The position numbers and the translations under genes were made by a program. Positions 41,873 through 48,586 of a stretch of 64,000 bases of DNA are shown piece by piece. The DNA comes from an uncultured Clostridia bacterium (GTDB lineage Bacteria > Bacillota > Clostridia > Oscillospirales > JAAYOS01), in assembly GCA_947593925.1 (NCBI GenBank), contig CANQDU010000002.1, forward strand, positions 124,001-188,000, read 5' to 3'. The notes under the pieces were generated by a model. It worked only from the letters and a program-made list of their open reading frames with translations, was not told the origin of the DNA and did no database searches. How positions within the stretch are numbered: the first letter of the stretch is position 1; each line of letters starts with the position of its first letter.

Positions 41873-42223
41873 GGGGGCGTACCGGTTTCGACGGGGACGC
41901 GGGTGCGTGATAAGCGGGTCGTGGCGCCCACCACGTTAAAAGGGCAACCTTTATAAATTAAGTAACGACAATAGTCTTGCTTACGCGGCCTAACTAAAGG
42001 CTGCCGTCCGCCCGGAGAGTACCGCGGCTCCGGCTCGGGCGTGATTTAGCGGTGAACGTGCCCCCGCAACGTCCTGCGCGGGGTGCATGAATTATCGGAC
42101 TACCGCTCCGCATAGCCCGCCGATCGGCGATGCGGGGAGGGAAGCTTAAACATTCGGCTGCACCCGGAGAAGATCGCGAGGAAGTGTTTTCGGACGGGGG
42201 TCCAACTCCCCCCGCCTCCACCA
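41873..42223 (+). ncRNA. ssrA: tmRNA
   Basis: 351-base transfer-messenger RNA. The 5' end GGGGGCG pairs with CGCCUCC before the CCA end, followed by the conserved ACCGGTTTCGACGGGGAC; the 3' end carries the T-arm GGGGGTCCAACTCCCCC and CCTCCACCA. The tag reading frame (41964-41993) encodes NDNSLAYAA then TAA, preceded by AGT as apparent resume codon, giving a proteolysis tag that ends in AA as expected. Confidence 0.96.
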
Positions 42224-42258
42224 AAACAAAAAGCAGCCATTCGGCTGCTTTTTGTTTT
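42223..42258 (+). terminator. Terminator of ssrA
   Basis: AAAACAAAAAGCAGCC, loop ATTC, GGCTGCTTTTTGTTTT, immediately after the CCA end. Confidence 0.88.
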
Positions 42259-42366
42259 GGATTCCCCAAACGGCACGCAGTGCCGTTTGGGGACCCCTTC
42301 AATTTAAATGCTCGCCCCGAATGAATCGAGGCTGCGCGAAGTTGCTTGCCTGCGGCAAGCAACTTC

Positions 42367-42641
42367 AACCGCGCGAACAGGCGCGGAACGGCCTTCGGCC
42401 GCTTTGACCAGCGGTTCCCATGGAACCGTTTGGGGACCCCTTTCGATTTAAATGCTCGCTCCCGAACACGAGGGCGCCGACACATTCCGCATCTGCACAA
42501 TTCAGCCCTCGTGAGCTTTGCCGCTTTGCGGCAAAGCCCAACACTGTACAGAATTAGGCTCCGCGAAGTTAGCGGCTTTGCCGCTAACTTCAACCGCGCG
42601 AACAGGCGCGGAACGGCGCAGAGCGCCATTTTGGGAACCCC
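42367..42641. repeat. Direct repeat, copy 1 (275 bp)
   Basis: By my alignment identical to 42707-42981 except for eight mismatches and no gaps; the two copies are offset by exactly 340 bases. A segmental duplication within array A. Confidence 0.85.
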
Positions 42642-42706
42642 ATCAATTTAGATGCTCGGCGGAAATGAATTCCGCCTGCGCAAATTCGGCGCTCCGCGCC
42701 GAATTT

Positions 42707-42981
42707 AACCGCGCGAACAGGCGCGGAACGGCCTTCGGCCGCTTTGACCCAGGGTTCCCATGGAACCGTTTGGGGATCCCTTTCAATTTAAATGCTCGCT
42801 CCCGAACACGAGGGCGCCGACACATTCCGCATCTGCACAATTCAGCCCTCGTGAGCTTTGCCGCTTTGCGGCAAAGCCCAACACTGTACAGAATCAGGCT
42901 CCGCGAAGTTAGCGGCTTTGCCGCTAACTTCAACCGCGTGAACCGGCGCGGAACGGCGCAGAGCGCCATTTTGGGAACCCC
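42707..42981. repeat. Direct repeat, copy 2 (275 bp)
   Basis: Second copy of 42367-42641; the 65 bases between the copies contain a different hairpin pair (GGCGGAA / TTCCGCC and AAATTCGGCGC / GCGCCGAATTT). Confidence 0.85.
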
Positions 42982-43008
42982 TGCTCTTTTTAGTTCACAA
43001 TTTGTTTA

Positions 43009-43037
43009 TTGACTCGCCCCGGGCGCGGGGATATAAT
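43009..43037 (+). promoter_or_regulatory. Promoter of the transglutaminase-like lipoprotein gene
   Basis: TTGACT (43009-43014), 17 bases, TATAAT (43032-43037), directly after array A. Confidence 0.7.
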
Positions 43038-43069
43038 GATTTTCGGAAACCCTTTGAGAGGAAGATATA

Positions 43070-44386
43070 ATGAAAAGGATAGCGGCCGTGTGCCTGCTTT
43101 TCATATTTCTTATTGCGTCCTGCGCCGAGAGGAGCGGGACGCCGGAACCGTCCGCGGAACAGCTTGCGGCCGCCGTGCTCGCAAGCCAGGACGGGACCCC
43201 GCCGCTCTACACTGTTCGGTACGGCGAGGACGGCTTTGAGGACTACGCCGCGCTGTACGTCGAAGACGTCGCCGCCGTCGCGGACGGCGTGATATGCTAC
43301 CCCTACGGCGTGGACGCGACCGAGCTCGCGGTGCTCCGCTTCGCGGACACGGAAGCGGCGGAGACTGCAGAGGAGAGCATGGAGGACTACCTTCTCTCCC
43401 GCGCCTCCGCGTTCGAGGGCTACGCCCCCGAGCAGGCGGCGCTCGTGGAGGGCGGCAGAGTCGTCTGCGACGGGCGCACCGTCCTTCTCGCGATTTTCGG
43501 CGACGCAGACGCGGCGGTCGCGGCGTTTGAAGCGTGCATGGACGGCGCGGCGCCGTCGGGGACGCTCGACGCTCTGCTCGCGGCGGAGCCGTCGCCGAGC
43601 GCGGAGCCATCGGCCGAAGTCTCTGCGTCGCCGGAGGCCACGCCGCCGAGCGAAGAACCGCCGTCCCCGGAGCCGTCCGACACCGAAGCCGTCTCGGAAC
43701 CGAGCGAAGTGCCGCCCGAGACCGCCGTGCCGTCTCCGGAGGATTCGCCGAGCGCGGAGCCGTCCCGGGAGGCTTCTCCCGCGCCGGAGATATATTCTCC
43801 CTCGCCGGACGACTTGTACGACCACGACGCGGTGCTCGCGGCGTACACAAGCGGCGACACGTCCGCGCTATCGCCGAAGAACGCCGCCATTTATGAGTGC
43901 GTCACGGAGGCGATAGCGGCGCTCATCACCGACGGCATGAGCGACTACGAAAAGGAGCTCGCCCTCCACGACTACATCATCGACGTCAGCGACTACGACC
44001 GCGCGGAGCTCTATCCCGGCCTCGGCTCGCCCGACCCGGACAACTCGAACCCCTACGGAACTCTCATAAACGGCCGCGCGATATGCTCCGGGTATTCCGG
44101 CACATTTCAGCTGTTTATGGACATGCTCGGCATTGAGTGCGTCACGGTGAACGGCGCGGCAAACGCCGACCGCGAGGAGCATGCATGGAACATGGTGCGC
44201 CTCGGCGGAGAGTGGTACTGCGTCGATGTGACGTGGGACGATCCGGTGGGGCTCGTCACAAACAGCGACTTTGAGCGCCACCAATACTTCAACGTCACAA
44301 GCGAGTATCTGCGCGACACAAGGCACTTTTGGGAAGGGGAGGACGTCCCCGAAGCGACGGCGACGGAGTTTGCCTGGAAGCATTGA
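43070..44386 (+). CDS. Lipoprotein with DUF4358-like N-terminus and transglutaminase-like domain
   Basis: 438 residues, exported and lipid-anchored: RIAAVCLLFIFLIASC signal, cysteine near 18. Residues 25-170 resemble the DUF4358 lipoprotein domain. Residues 170-245 are a low-complexity Ser/Pro/Glu linker (PSPSAEPSAEVSASPEATP and similar). From about 255 a transglutaminase/protease-like core is seen with the triad: Cys in GRAICSGYSGTFQLFMDMLG, His in HAWNMVRLGGEWYCVDVTWDD and the following Asp. Such domains act as peptidases or crosslinkers at the cell surface. AGAGGAAG precedes the ATG. It stands alone between two hairpin arrays. Confidence 0.85.
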   Translation: MKRIAAVCLLFIFLIASCAERSGTPEPSAEQLAAAVLASQDGTPPLYTVRYGEDGFEDYAALYVEDVAAVADGVICYPYGVDATELAVLRFADTEAAETAEESMEDYLLSRASAFEGYAPEQAALVEGGRVVCDGRTVLLAIFGDADAAVAAFEACMDGAAPSGTLDALLAAEPSPSAEPSAEVSASPEATPPSEEPPSPEPSDTEAVSEPSEVPPETAVPSPEDSPSAEPSREASPAPEIYSPSPDDLYDHDAVLAAYTSGDTSALSPKNAAIYECVTEAIAALITDGMSDYEKELALHDYIIDVSDYDRAELYPGLGSPDPDNSNPYGTLINGRAICSGYSGTFQLFMDMLGIECVTVNGAANADREEHAWNMVRLGGEWYCVDVTWDDPVGLVTNSDFERHQYFNVTSEYLRDTRHFWEGEDVPEATATEFAWKH

Positions 44387-44390
44387 CTAT

Positions 44391-45230
44391 GCGGGCGAAG
44401 CCCGCCACCTCTTTACTTTTACGAAGTAAAACTTCGTAGGTTTTTGCAAGGGTGACCTGCACTCCTTGGTAGAGCAAAGCTCTACCGACACTTGCGGGGC
44501 TGTGCCGCCCGCACCCGTATAGCGGGGAAGCCCCGCGGGCATTCGCGGGGGTGAACCCGCGTTCCTAAGTGAGGCAGAGCCTCACCGACACCTTCGCGGG
44601 GCTGTGCCGCCCCGCACCCCTGCATTACTTTTTGCTCGCGCAAAAAGTAATCAAAAAGCGCGCTTAAGGGAGAGGGCTCCGCCCTCTCCCTTAATAATCC
44701 CTCTCCTGAATACAGACACAACACCATTACCCCCAGAGTATGACGACACTCTGTATCAAACAAATCTATCATCCTACCGGGTGAGTTTCTATCCAGCTTT
44801 CCCTAGGCGACCGACGACATCGAACAGTTCCTGCGTAGTAGAAATAAAAATCCGGTCCTACGCTCTTGCTATAAGCGTAATGCAGAGGTTTCCCCGAGAA
44901 AACGGAGCGTTCGGTTCTAGGGGAAAGTATAAGCGGGGACGCTTGTACTAAGCTACAGACGGACGTCCTGCGTAGTAGAGGCTTTCCGGTTAAGTAAAGA
45001 GGGGTACATAGGGGAGAAAACTTCGTTTTCTCCCCTATGTGTGCTTTTTGGTTACTTTTTGCACAAGCAAAAAGTAACGCGGGGGTGTGGGGCTGCAAAG
45101 CCCCACATGGGGGCGCGGGGGCGCAGCCCCCGCAAGGTTTCGGAACCTCTTGGTTCCGCATAAAACCTCGAAGTTTTACTTCGCAAATAAAGCGGTGGCG
45201 GGCTTCGCCCGCAGATTTTGCCCGCAAAAT
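44391..45230. repeat. Hairpin-rich intergenic array B
   Basis: About 840 bases with no gene I can support. A series of perfect short stems: GCGGGC/GCCCGC (44391), TACGAAGT/ACTTCGTA (44420), GGTAGAGC/GCTCTACC, GCGGGG/CCCCGC, TGAGGC/GCCTCA, ATTACTTTTTGC/GCAAAAAGTAAT, GGGAGAGGGC/GCCCTCTCCC, AGGGGAGAAAAC/GTTTTCTCCCCT, GTTACTTTTTGC/GCAAAAAGTAAC, TGGGGCT/AGCCCCA, GCGGGGGC/GCCCCCGC and CGGAACC/GGTTCCG. The middle (44700-44995) is lower in GC, lacks hairpins and carries the word TCCTGCGTAGTAGA twice (44829-44842, 44966-44979). Confidence 0.7.
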
Positions 45231-45314
45231 TTATTGCATTTCTCTTCTGTGGCGCAGGATCTCAAACACCACTGCGATCGGGAAGAAAAGCGCGGCGATT
45301 TTCAGTATCAGCAT
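45231..45314 (-). CDS. Candidate 27-residue membrane microprotein
   Basis: Small frame MLILKIAALFFPIAVVFEIL followed by RHRREMQ. One hydrophobic helix with a basic C-terminal end, the layout of small membrane proteins with the tail inside. AGAAGGA is six bases before the ATG, and a promoter with 17-base spacer lies about 70 bases upstream. It is too short for composition to prove coding. It ends at the edge of hairpin array B, whose first stems could terminate the transcript. Function unknown. Confidence 0.5.
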   Translation of the reverse strand: MLILKIAALFFPIAVVFEILRHRREMQ

Positions 45315-45381
45315 GATTTTTCCTTCTTTCAGAGGGGAGTTTTTCGGGCGTGAAGGACCGCCTCGAAATATTCATGTAAAT

Positions 45382-45410
45382 ATGATAACATACATTTCGG
45401 CGTATGTCGA
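45382..45410 (-). promoter_or_regulatory. Promoter of the 27-residue frame
   Basis: Minus strand TCGACA (45405-45410), 17 bases, TATCAT (45382-45387). Confidence 0.45.
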
Positions 45411-45484
45411 GAGATTTTGCCGACTTCGGCAAATCGACCTCCGCCCGGCCGGCGTGCTGTGCCGCCGGGACGCCGTGTAATCCG

Positions 45485-46066
45485 CTACGCCTTGCAGCGC
45501 TTGAGCCACGACTGCCGCCACTCGCTCCGCAGTATGGAGTAGACCTCGAGGTCGTGCCACGTCCCGTCACGGTGGTGCCACGCCTCGCGGCGGACGCCGT
45601 CCCGCGTCATGCCGCACTTTACCATGACGCGCCCGCTCCTTGGATTGTGCGCGTCGTGCTCGGCCTCAATCGCGTGGAAGCCGACGGTGCCGAACAGGTA
45701 GTCGATGACCGCCGAGAATGCCTCCGGCATGATTCCTTGGCCCCAGTAATGGTGCGCGAGGCAGTAGCCGATAGTGGCGCGCTCGTTCCGTTCGCGGACC
45801 TGCACGACCGAGATGTTGCCGACTATCTCGCCCTCGTACTCTATCGCCCAGTTGTAGTGGTTCGGTTCGTCATACTGCGCGCACCAGATGTCGAGCAGGG
45901 ATCTGGTAGCGTCGGGGGAGGCGTGCGGGTCCCACGACAGATATTCGGTGACGACGGGGTCGCCCGCCCAATTTGCAAACATCATCTCCGCATCCTCGGG
46001 GACGAAGCGGCGGAGCTTCAGCCTGTTTGTTTCGAGTTCGACCGTGCCGGTGTGGTTGAGTGCCAT
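45485..46066 (-). CDS. GNAT acetyltransferase, RimJ/RimL type
   Basis: 193 residues. ELETNRLKLRRFVPEDAEMMF at the start and IGYCLAHHYWGQGIMPEAFSAVIDYLF as acetyl-CoA loop mark the ribosomal-protein-alanine acetyltransferase-like group; HNPRSGRVMVKCGMTRDG is the next conserved stretch. Acceptor unknown. AAAGGAGA precedes the ATG. Confidence 0.9.
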   Translation of the reverse strand: MALNHTGTVELETNRLKLRRFVPEDAEMMFANWAGDPVVTEYLSWDPHASPDATRSLLDIWCAQYDEPNHYNWAIEYEGEIVGNISVVQVRERNERATIGYCLAHHYWGQGIMPEAFSAVIDYLFGTVGFHAIEAEHDAHNPRSGRVMVKCGMTRDGVRREAWHHRDGTWHDLEVYSILRSEWRQSWLKRCKA

Positions 46067-46158
46067 GGTGGTTTCTCCTTTGAAAGTTTGTATTTTGGGA
46101 GGCAGATGCCGAAAGCATCGGAAATATCAAATGTTACGGGAGGGGAAGAGCAAAATAT

Positions 46159-46194
46159 AAGGCGGTGTGGTAACTATACGCGCCACACCGCCTT
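46159..46194. terminator. Terminator of the 31-residue unit
   Basis: AAGGCGGTGTGG, 12-base loop, CCACACCGCCTT. T-rich on both sides (TTTTTGAT on plus, ATATTTTG on minus). The gene to its left is on the minus strand too, so its job is to end the small minus-strand transcript. Confidence 0.75.
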
Positions 46195-46217
46195 TTTGAT
46201 GTTACATTTTTTATAAC

Positions 46218-46313
46218 TCAAAAGAACGATGCAGGCGGCAAGGCCGATACGGCGGCAAAGCCTATCGACATAACGACGGTAATTATGCAGTTGTGAGCAT
46301 GTAGTGCAAACAT
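46218..46313 (-). CDS. Candidate 31-residue hydrophobic microprotein
   Basis: MFALHAHNCIITVVMSIGFA then AVSALPPASFF. The middle is hydrophobic enough for one membrane helix. GGAGGG lies eight bases before the ATG, 23 bases after the predicted start site of a promoter with perfect -35. A terminator closes the unit 24 bases after the stop. The whole unit is about 180 bases. A regulatory RNA is the alternative; an overlapping frame (CxxC-containing, other phase) has its ATG inside the -10 box and is less likely. Confidence 0.5.
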   Translation of the reverse strand: MFALHAHNCIITVVMSIGFAAVSALPPASFF

Positions 46314-46342
46314 ATCCTAAACCCTCCGTCTGCTGTAACTTA

Positions 46343-46371
46343 ATCATATCATCACCGGAGCCGATTGTCAA
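46343..46371 (-). promoter_or_regulatory. Promoter of the 31-residue unit
   Basis: Minus strand TTGACA (46366-46371), 17 bases, TATGAT (46343-46348). Confidence 0.65.
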
Positions 46372-46410
46372 CCGAATAAGAAAATTTCATTGTTTAGTCA
46401 AAGTCTGCTC

Positions 46411-46439
46411 TGTACTTTCGTTCGCTCTTATGATATAAT
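46411..46439 (+). promoter_or_regulatory. Promoter giving a nearly leaderless transcript
   Basis: TGTACT, 17 bases, TATAAT (46434-46439). The first ATG of the lipoprotein gene is at 46448, so the mRNA would begin at or within two bases of the start codon. Confidence 0.5.
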
Positions 46440-46447
46440 ACATTCGT

Positions 46448-47881
46448 ATGTGCAAAATGGATGACAAGCGCCGCCCGGCGGCAAATAACGTAGTTCTGCG
46501 GCGCGCGGCAACGCGGGCTCTGTGTTTGGCGCTCGCGTTCTGCTTCATACTCGGCGGATGCTCCGGCTTCGACGGGTCGGGGGACGAGCTCTTCGCGCTT
46601 CCTAAGACGGCCGGCGCGATACTCGCGCTCCAGTCCGCAATAGACGAAGCGATGGAGGGCGGCGGAGAATACTCCGCGCCGGTGGGAGGTCTCAACCGTC
46701 AGTCTGTGCAGATGTCCGACCTGAACGGAGACGGGACGGAGGAGGCCATACTCTTCCTCAGAATGCCGGAGACACTGAAAATCTGCGTCTACGAGCAGGA
46801 CTCCGAGGGCAATTACTCGCTCTTTGCGGAGGCGGAGGGCGAAGGGGTAAACTTCGACAGCGTCGGCTACGCCGACCTCACCGGCGGCGGAACGCTCGAC
46901 CTGCTCGTCGGACGGAGCCTAGGCAGCGGAGTGCCGAAGGCGCTCTCCGTGCTCTCGCTCGGACCGGACGGCTTCTCACAGCTTCTTTCGGCGACCTACT
47001 CGGGCTGCACGCAGCTCGACATGGATTCGGACGGGCGCCTTGAGCTTATAATAGCGCGGCAGGATTTGGAGCTTTCAAGCGGCGTCGTCGAGGTCTATCG
47101 GTACAGCGCCGCGGACGGCGCGATGCTCCTTGACGGAAGCGCCGAGCTCAGCCGGGACATATCGTCCCTGCGCCGCCTCAGGACCGGCTACCTCACCGAC
47201 GGCGTTCCCGCCGTATTCGTCACCGCCGCCATGAACTCCGGCGAGATGCTCACCGACGTCTGCGCCTATCGGAACGGTACGCTTGCAAACATCACCCTCG
47301 ACCCGGAGCTTGGGCGCAGCCGCGAGGTCGTGCCGAGCTACGACGTGAACGCGGCGGACATCAACGGAGACGGCGTGTTCGACCTCCCGATGCCGGTACT
47401 GCTTTCGACCTACGAGGGAAAGAACTCAAACGAGGTCTTCCGCAAGACGATATGGAGGGACTACTCGCTCGACGGCGCGAGCGCGGAGGTGCTTCAAACC
47501 TTCCACAATCAGGCGGACGGATGGTACTTCGTCCTGCCCGAGACATGGTACGACGCGCAGATAGCGGCGGACAGGCAGTCCGGCGTGACGGGGGAGAGGA
47601 CGATCACCTTCTCCGTGCTGAACCCGGATACGGGAGAGCCCGTACCGATACTGCGGCTCTTCACGCTCACGGGAGACAACCGCGTGAGCCGCAGCGAGCT
47701 TCCGGGGAGATTTACGATACTCAATTCGCAGACGAGAACGGTCGCGTCAACGATATATGCGGCGCAGCTTCTCGACCTCACAGGCACCGCCTTTGAGCGC
47801 TACGCGCTCACCGAGGAGCAGGTGACCGACGCTTTCCGCCTCACTCAGACAGAATGGATAACCGGGGAGTTGACAAACTGA
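46448..47881 (+). CDS. Lipoprotein with FG-GAP/VCBS-like repeats
   Basis: 477 residues. A charged N-terminus is followed by the lipoprotein signal LCLALAFCFILGGC (cysteine near 38). The mature part contains EF-hand-like calcium loops of the FG-GAP/VCBS type: SDLNGDGTEEAILF, QLDMDSDGRLELII and NAADINGDGVFDLPM, arranged as a beta-propeller-like repeat. Starts possible at 46448 or 46457; no ribosome site is available because the promoter ends so close. It overlaps the response regulator by one base (TGATG), which suggests that this surface protein feeds information to, or is controlled with, that two-component system. Confidence 0.83.
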   Translation: MCKMDDKRRPAANNVVLRRAATRALCLALAFCFILGGCSGFDGSGDELFALPKTAGAILALQSAIDEAMEGGGEYSAPVGGLNRQSVQMSDLNGDGTEEAILFLRMPETLKICVYEQDSEGNYSLFAEAEGEGVNFDSVGYADLTGGGTLDLLVGRSLGSGVPKALSVLSLGPDGFSQLLSATYSGCTQLDMDSDGRLELIIARQDLELSSGVVEVYRYSAADGAMLLDGSAELSRDISSLRRLRTGYLTDGVPAVFVTAAMNSGEMLTDVCAYRNGTLANITLDPELGRSREVVPSYDVNAADINGDGVFDLPMPVLLSTYEGKNSNEVFRKTIWRDYSLDGASAEVLQTFHNQADGWYFVLPETWYDAQIAADRQSGVTGERTITFSVLNPDTGEPVPILRLFTLTGDNRVSRSELPGRFTILNSQTRTVASTIYAAQLLDLTGTAFERYALTEEQVTDAFRLTQTEWITGELTN

Positions 47882-48570
47882 TGAGAAAAATTCTTGTACT
47901 CGAGGACGAGGAGTCTATTCGCAGCTTCGTCGTCATCAACCTCAAGCGCGCCGGCTATGATGTGGTCGAGGCCGGCACGGGCGAGCAGGCTATCGAGCGC
48001 CTCGTCGAAAATCCCGACGTCTCGGTGGCGCTGCTCGACATCATGCTTCCCGACATCGACGGGTTCGAGGTCTGCCGCAGGATACGCGCCATGAACCTGT
48101 CGGTGGGGATAATCATGCTCACCGCGCGCACGCAGGAGATAGACAAGGTCACGGGGCTTATGACCGGCGCGGATGACTACGTCACAAAGCCGTTCTCTCC
48201 GACCGAGCTCATCGCGCGTATTGACGCGGTCTGCCGCCGCGTCCGTGGCGAGGAGCCCCAGCCGAAGCGCAACGAGCTTCGGAGCGGCCCGTTCATACTG
48301 AATATGGAGAACCGCACGCTTGACCGGGGAGACAGGCATATCAAGCTCACGCAGGTCGAATACACGATAGTGAAGCTCTTTATGGAGAACCCCGGAAAGG
48401 CGCTCTCCCGCGAGGAGATACTGAACGCGGTCTGGGGCAAGGACTACTTCGGCGATCTCAAGATAGTCGATGTGAACGTCCGCCGCCTCCGCATGAAGAT
48501 AGAGCAGGACCCGCAGAACCCCGAATTCCTCACTACCATCTGGGGCTACGGCTACCAGTGGGGAAAGTAA
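47881..48570 (+). CDS. OmpR/PhoB family response regulator
   Basis: 229 residues. Receiver: acidic pair in LVLEDEES, phospho-aspartate in VALLDIMLPDIDG, threonine in MLTAR and lysine in VTKPFSP. The C-terminal winged helix has LTQVEYTIVKLFMENPGKALSREEILNAVWG and VDVNVRRLRMKIE. Start taken at 47881, overlapping the lipoprotein stop; an ATG nine codons earlier has no ribosome site. Partner kinase follows. Confidence 0.95.
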   Translation: MRKILVLEDEESIRSFVVINLKRAGYDVVEAGTGEQAIERLVENPDVSVALLDIMLPDIDGFEVCRRIRAMNLSVGIIMLTARTQEIDKVTGLMTGADDYVTKPFSPTELIARIDAVCRRVRGEEPQPKRNELRSGPFILNMENRTLDRGDRHIKLTQVEYTIVKLFMENPGKALSREEILNAVWGKDYFGDLKIVDVNVRRLRMKIEQDPQNPEFLTTIWGYGYQWGK

Positions 48571-48586
48571 CCGACGGAGGCGCCGA

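Larger units (their letters stand above)
42260..42985. repeat. Hairpin-rich intergenic repeat array A
   Basis: About 725 bases without a gene, filled with short perfect inverted repeats (for example CCAAACGGCAC / GTGCCGTTTGG, GAAGTTGCTTGCC / GGCAAGCAACTTC, GCTTTGCCGC / GCGGCAAAGC, AAATTCGGCGC / GCGCCGAATTT). Two common words alternate: AATTTAAATGCTCG-like (near 42304, 42448, 42646, 42787) and AACCGCGCGAACAGGCGCGGAACGGC-like (starts at 42367, 42591, 42707, 42931). Frames open across it are by-products of the repeats. Confidence 0.75.

Noticed and set aside
42260-42985. CRISPR array
   Set aside because: Repeat units are long, unevenly spaced and self-complementary with no regular spacers, and there are no cas genes.
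42130-43012. Overlapping short frames with recurring NFNRANRRGTA-like words on both strands
   Set aside because: They arise because the repeated hairpin modules are translated; both strands give equally repetitive peptides and none has a ribosome site.
44604-45480. Frames of 88-152 codons across array B
   Set aside because: Built from hairpin arms; no ribosome site, no homology recognised.
46174-46371. 65-codon minus-strand frame with a CxxC motif
   Set aside because: Its possible start codons lie in or before the -10 box of the promoter at 46343-46371, so the RNA would not include them; the 31-codon frame has the ribosome site.
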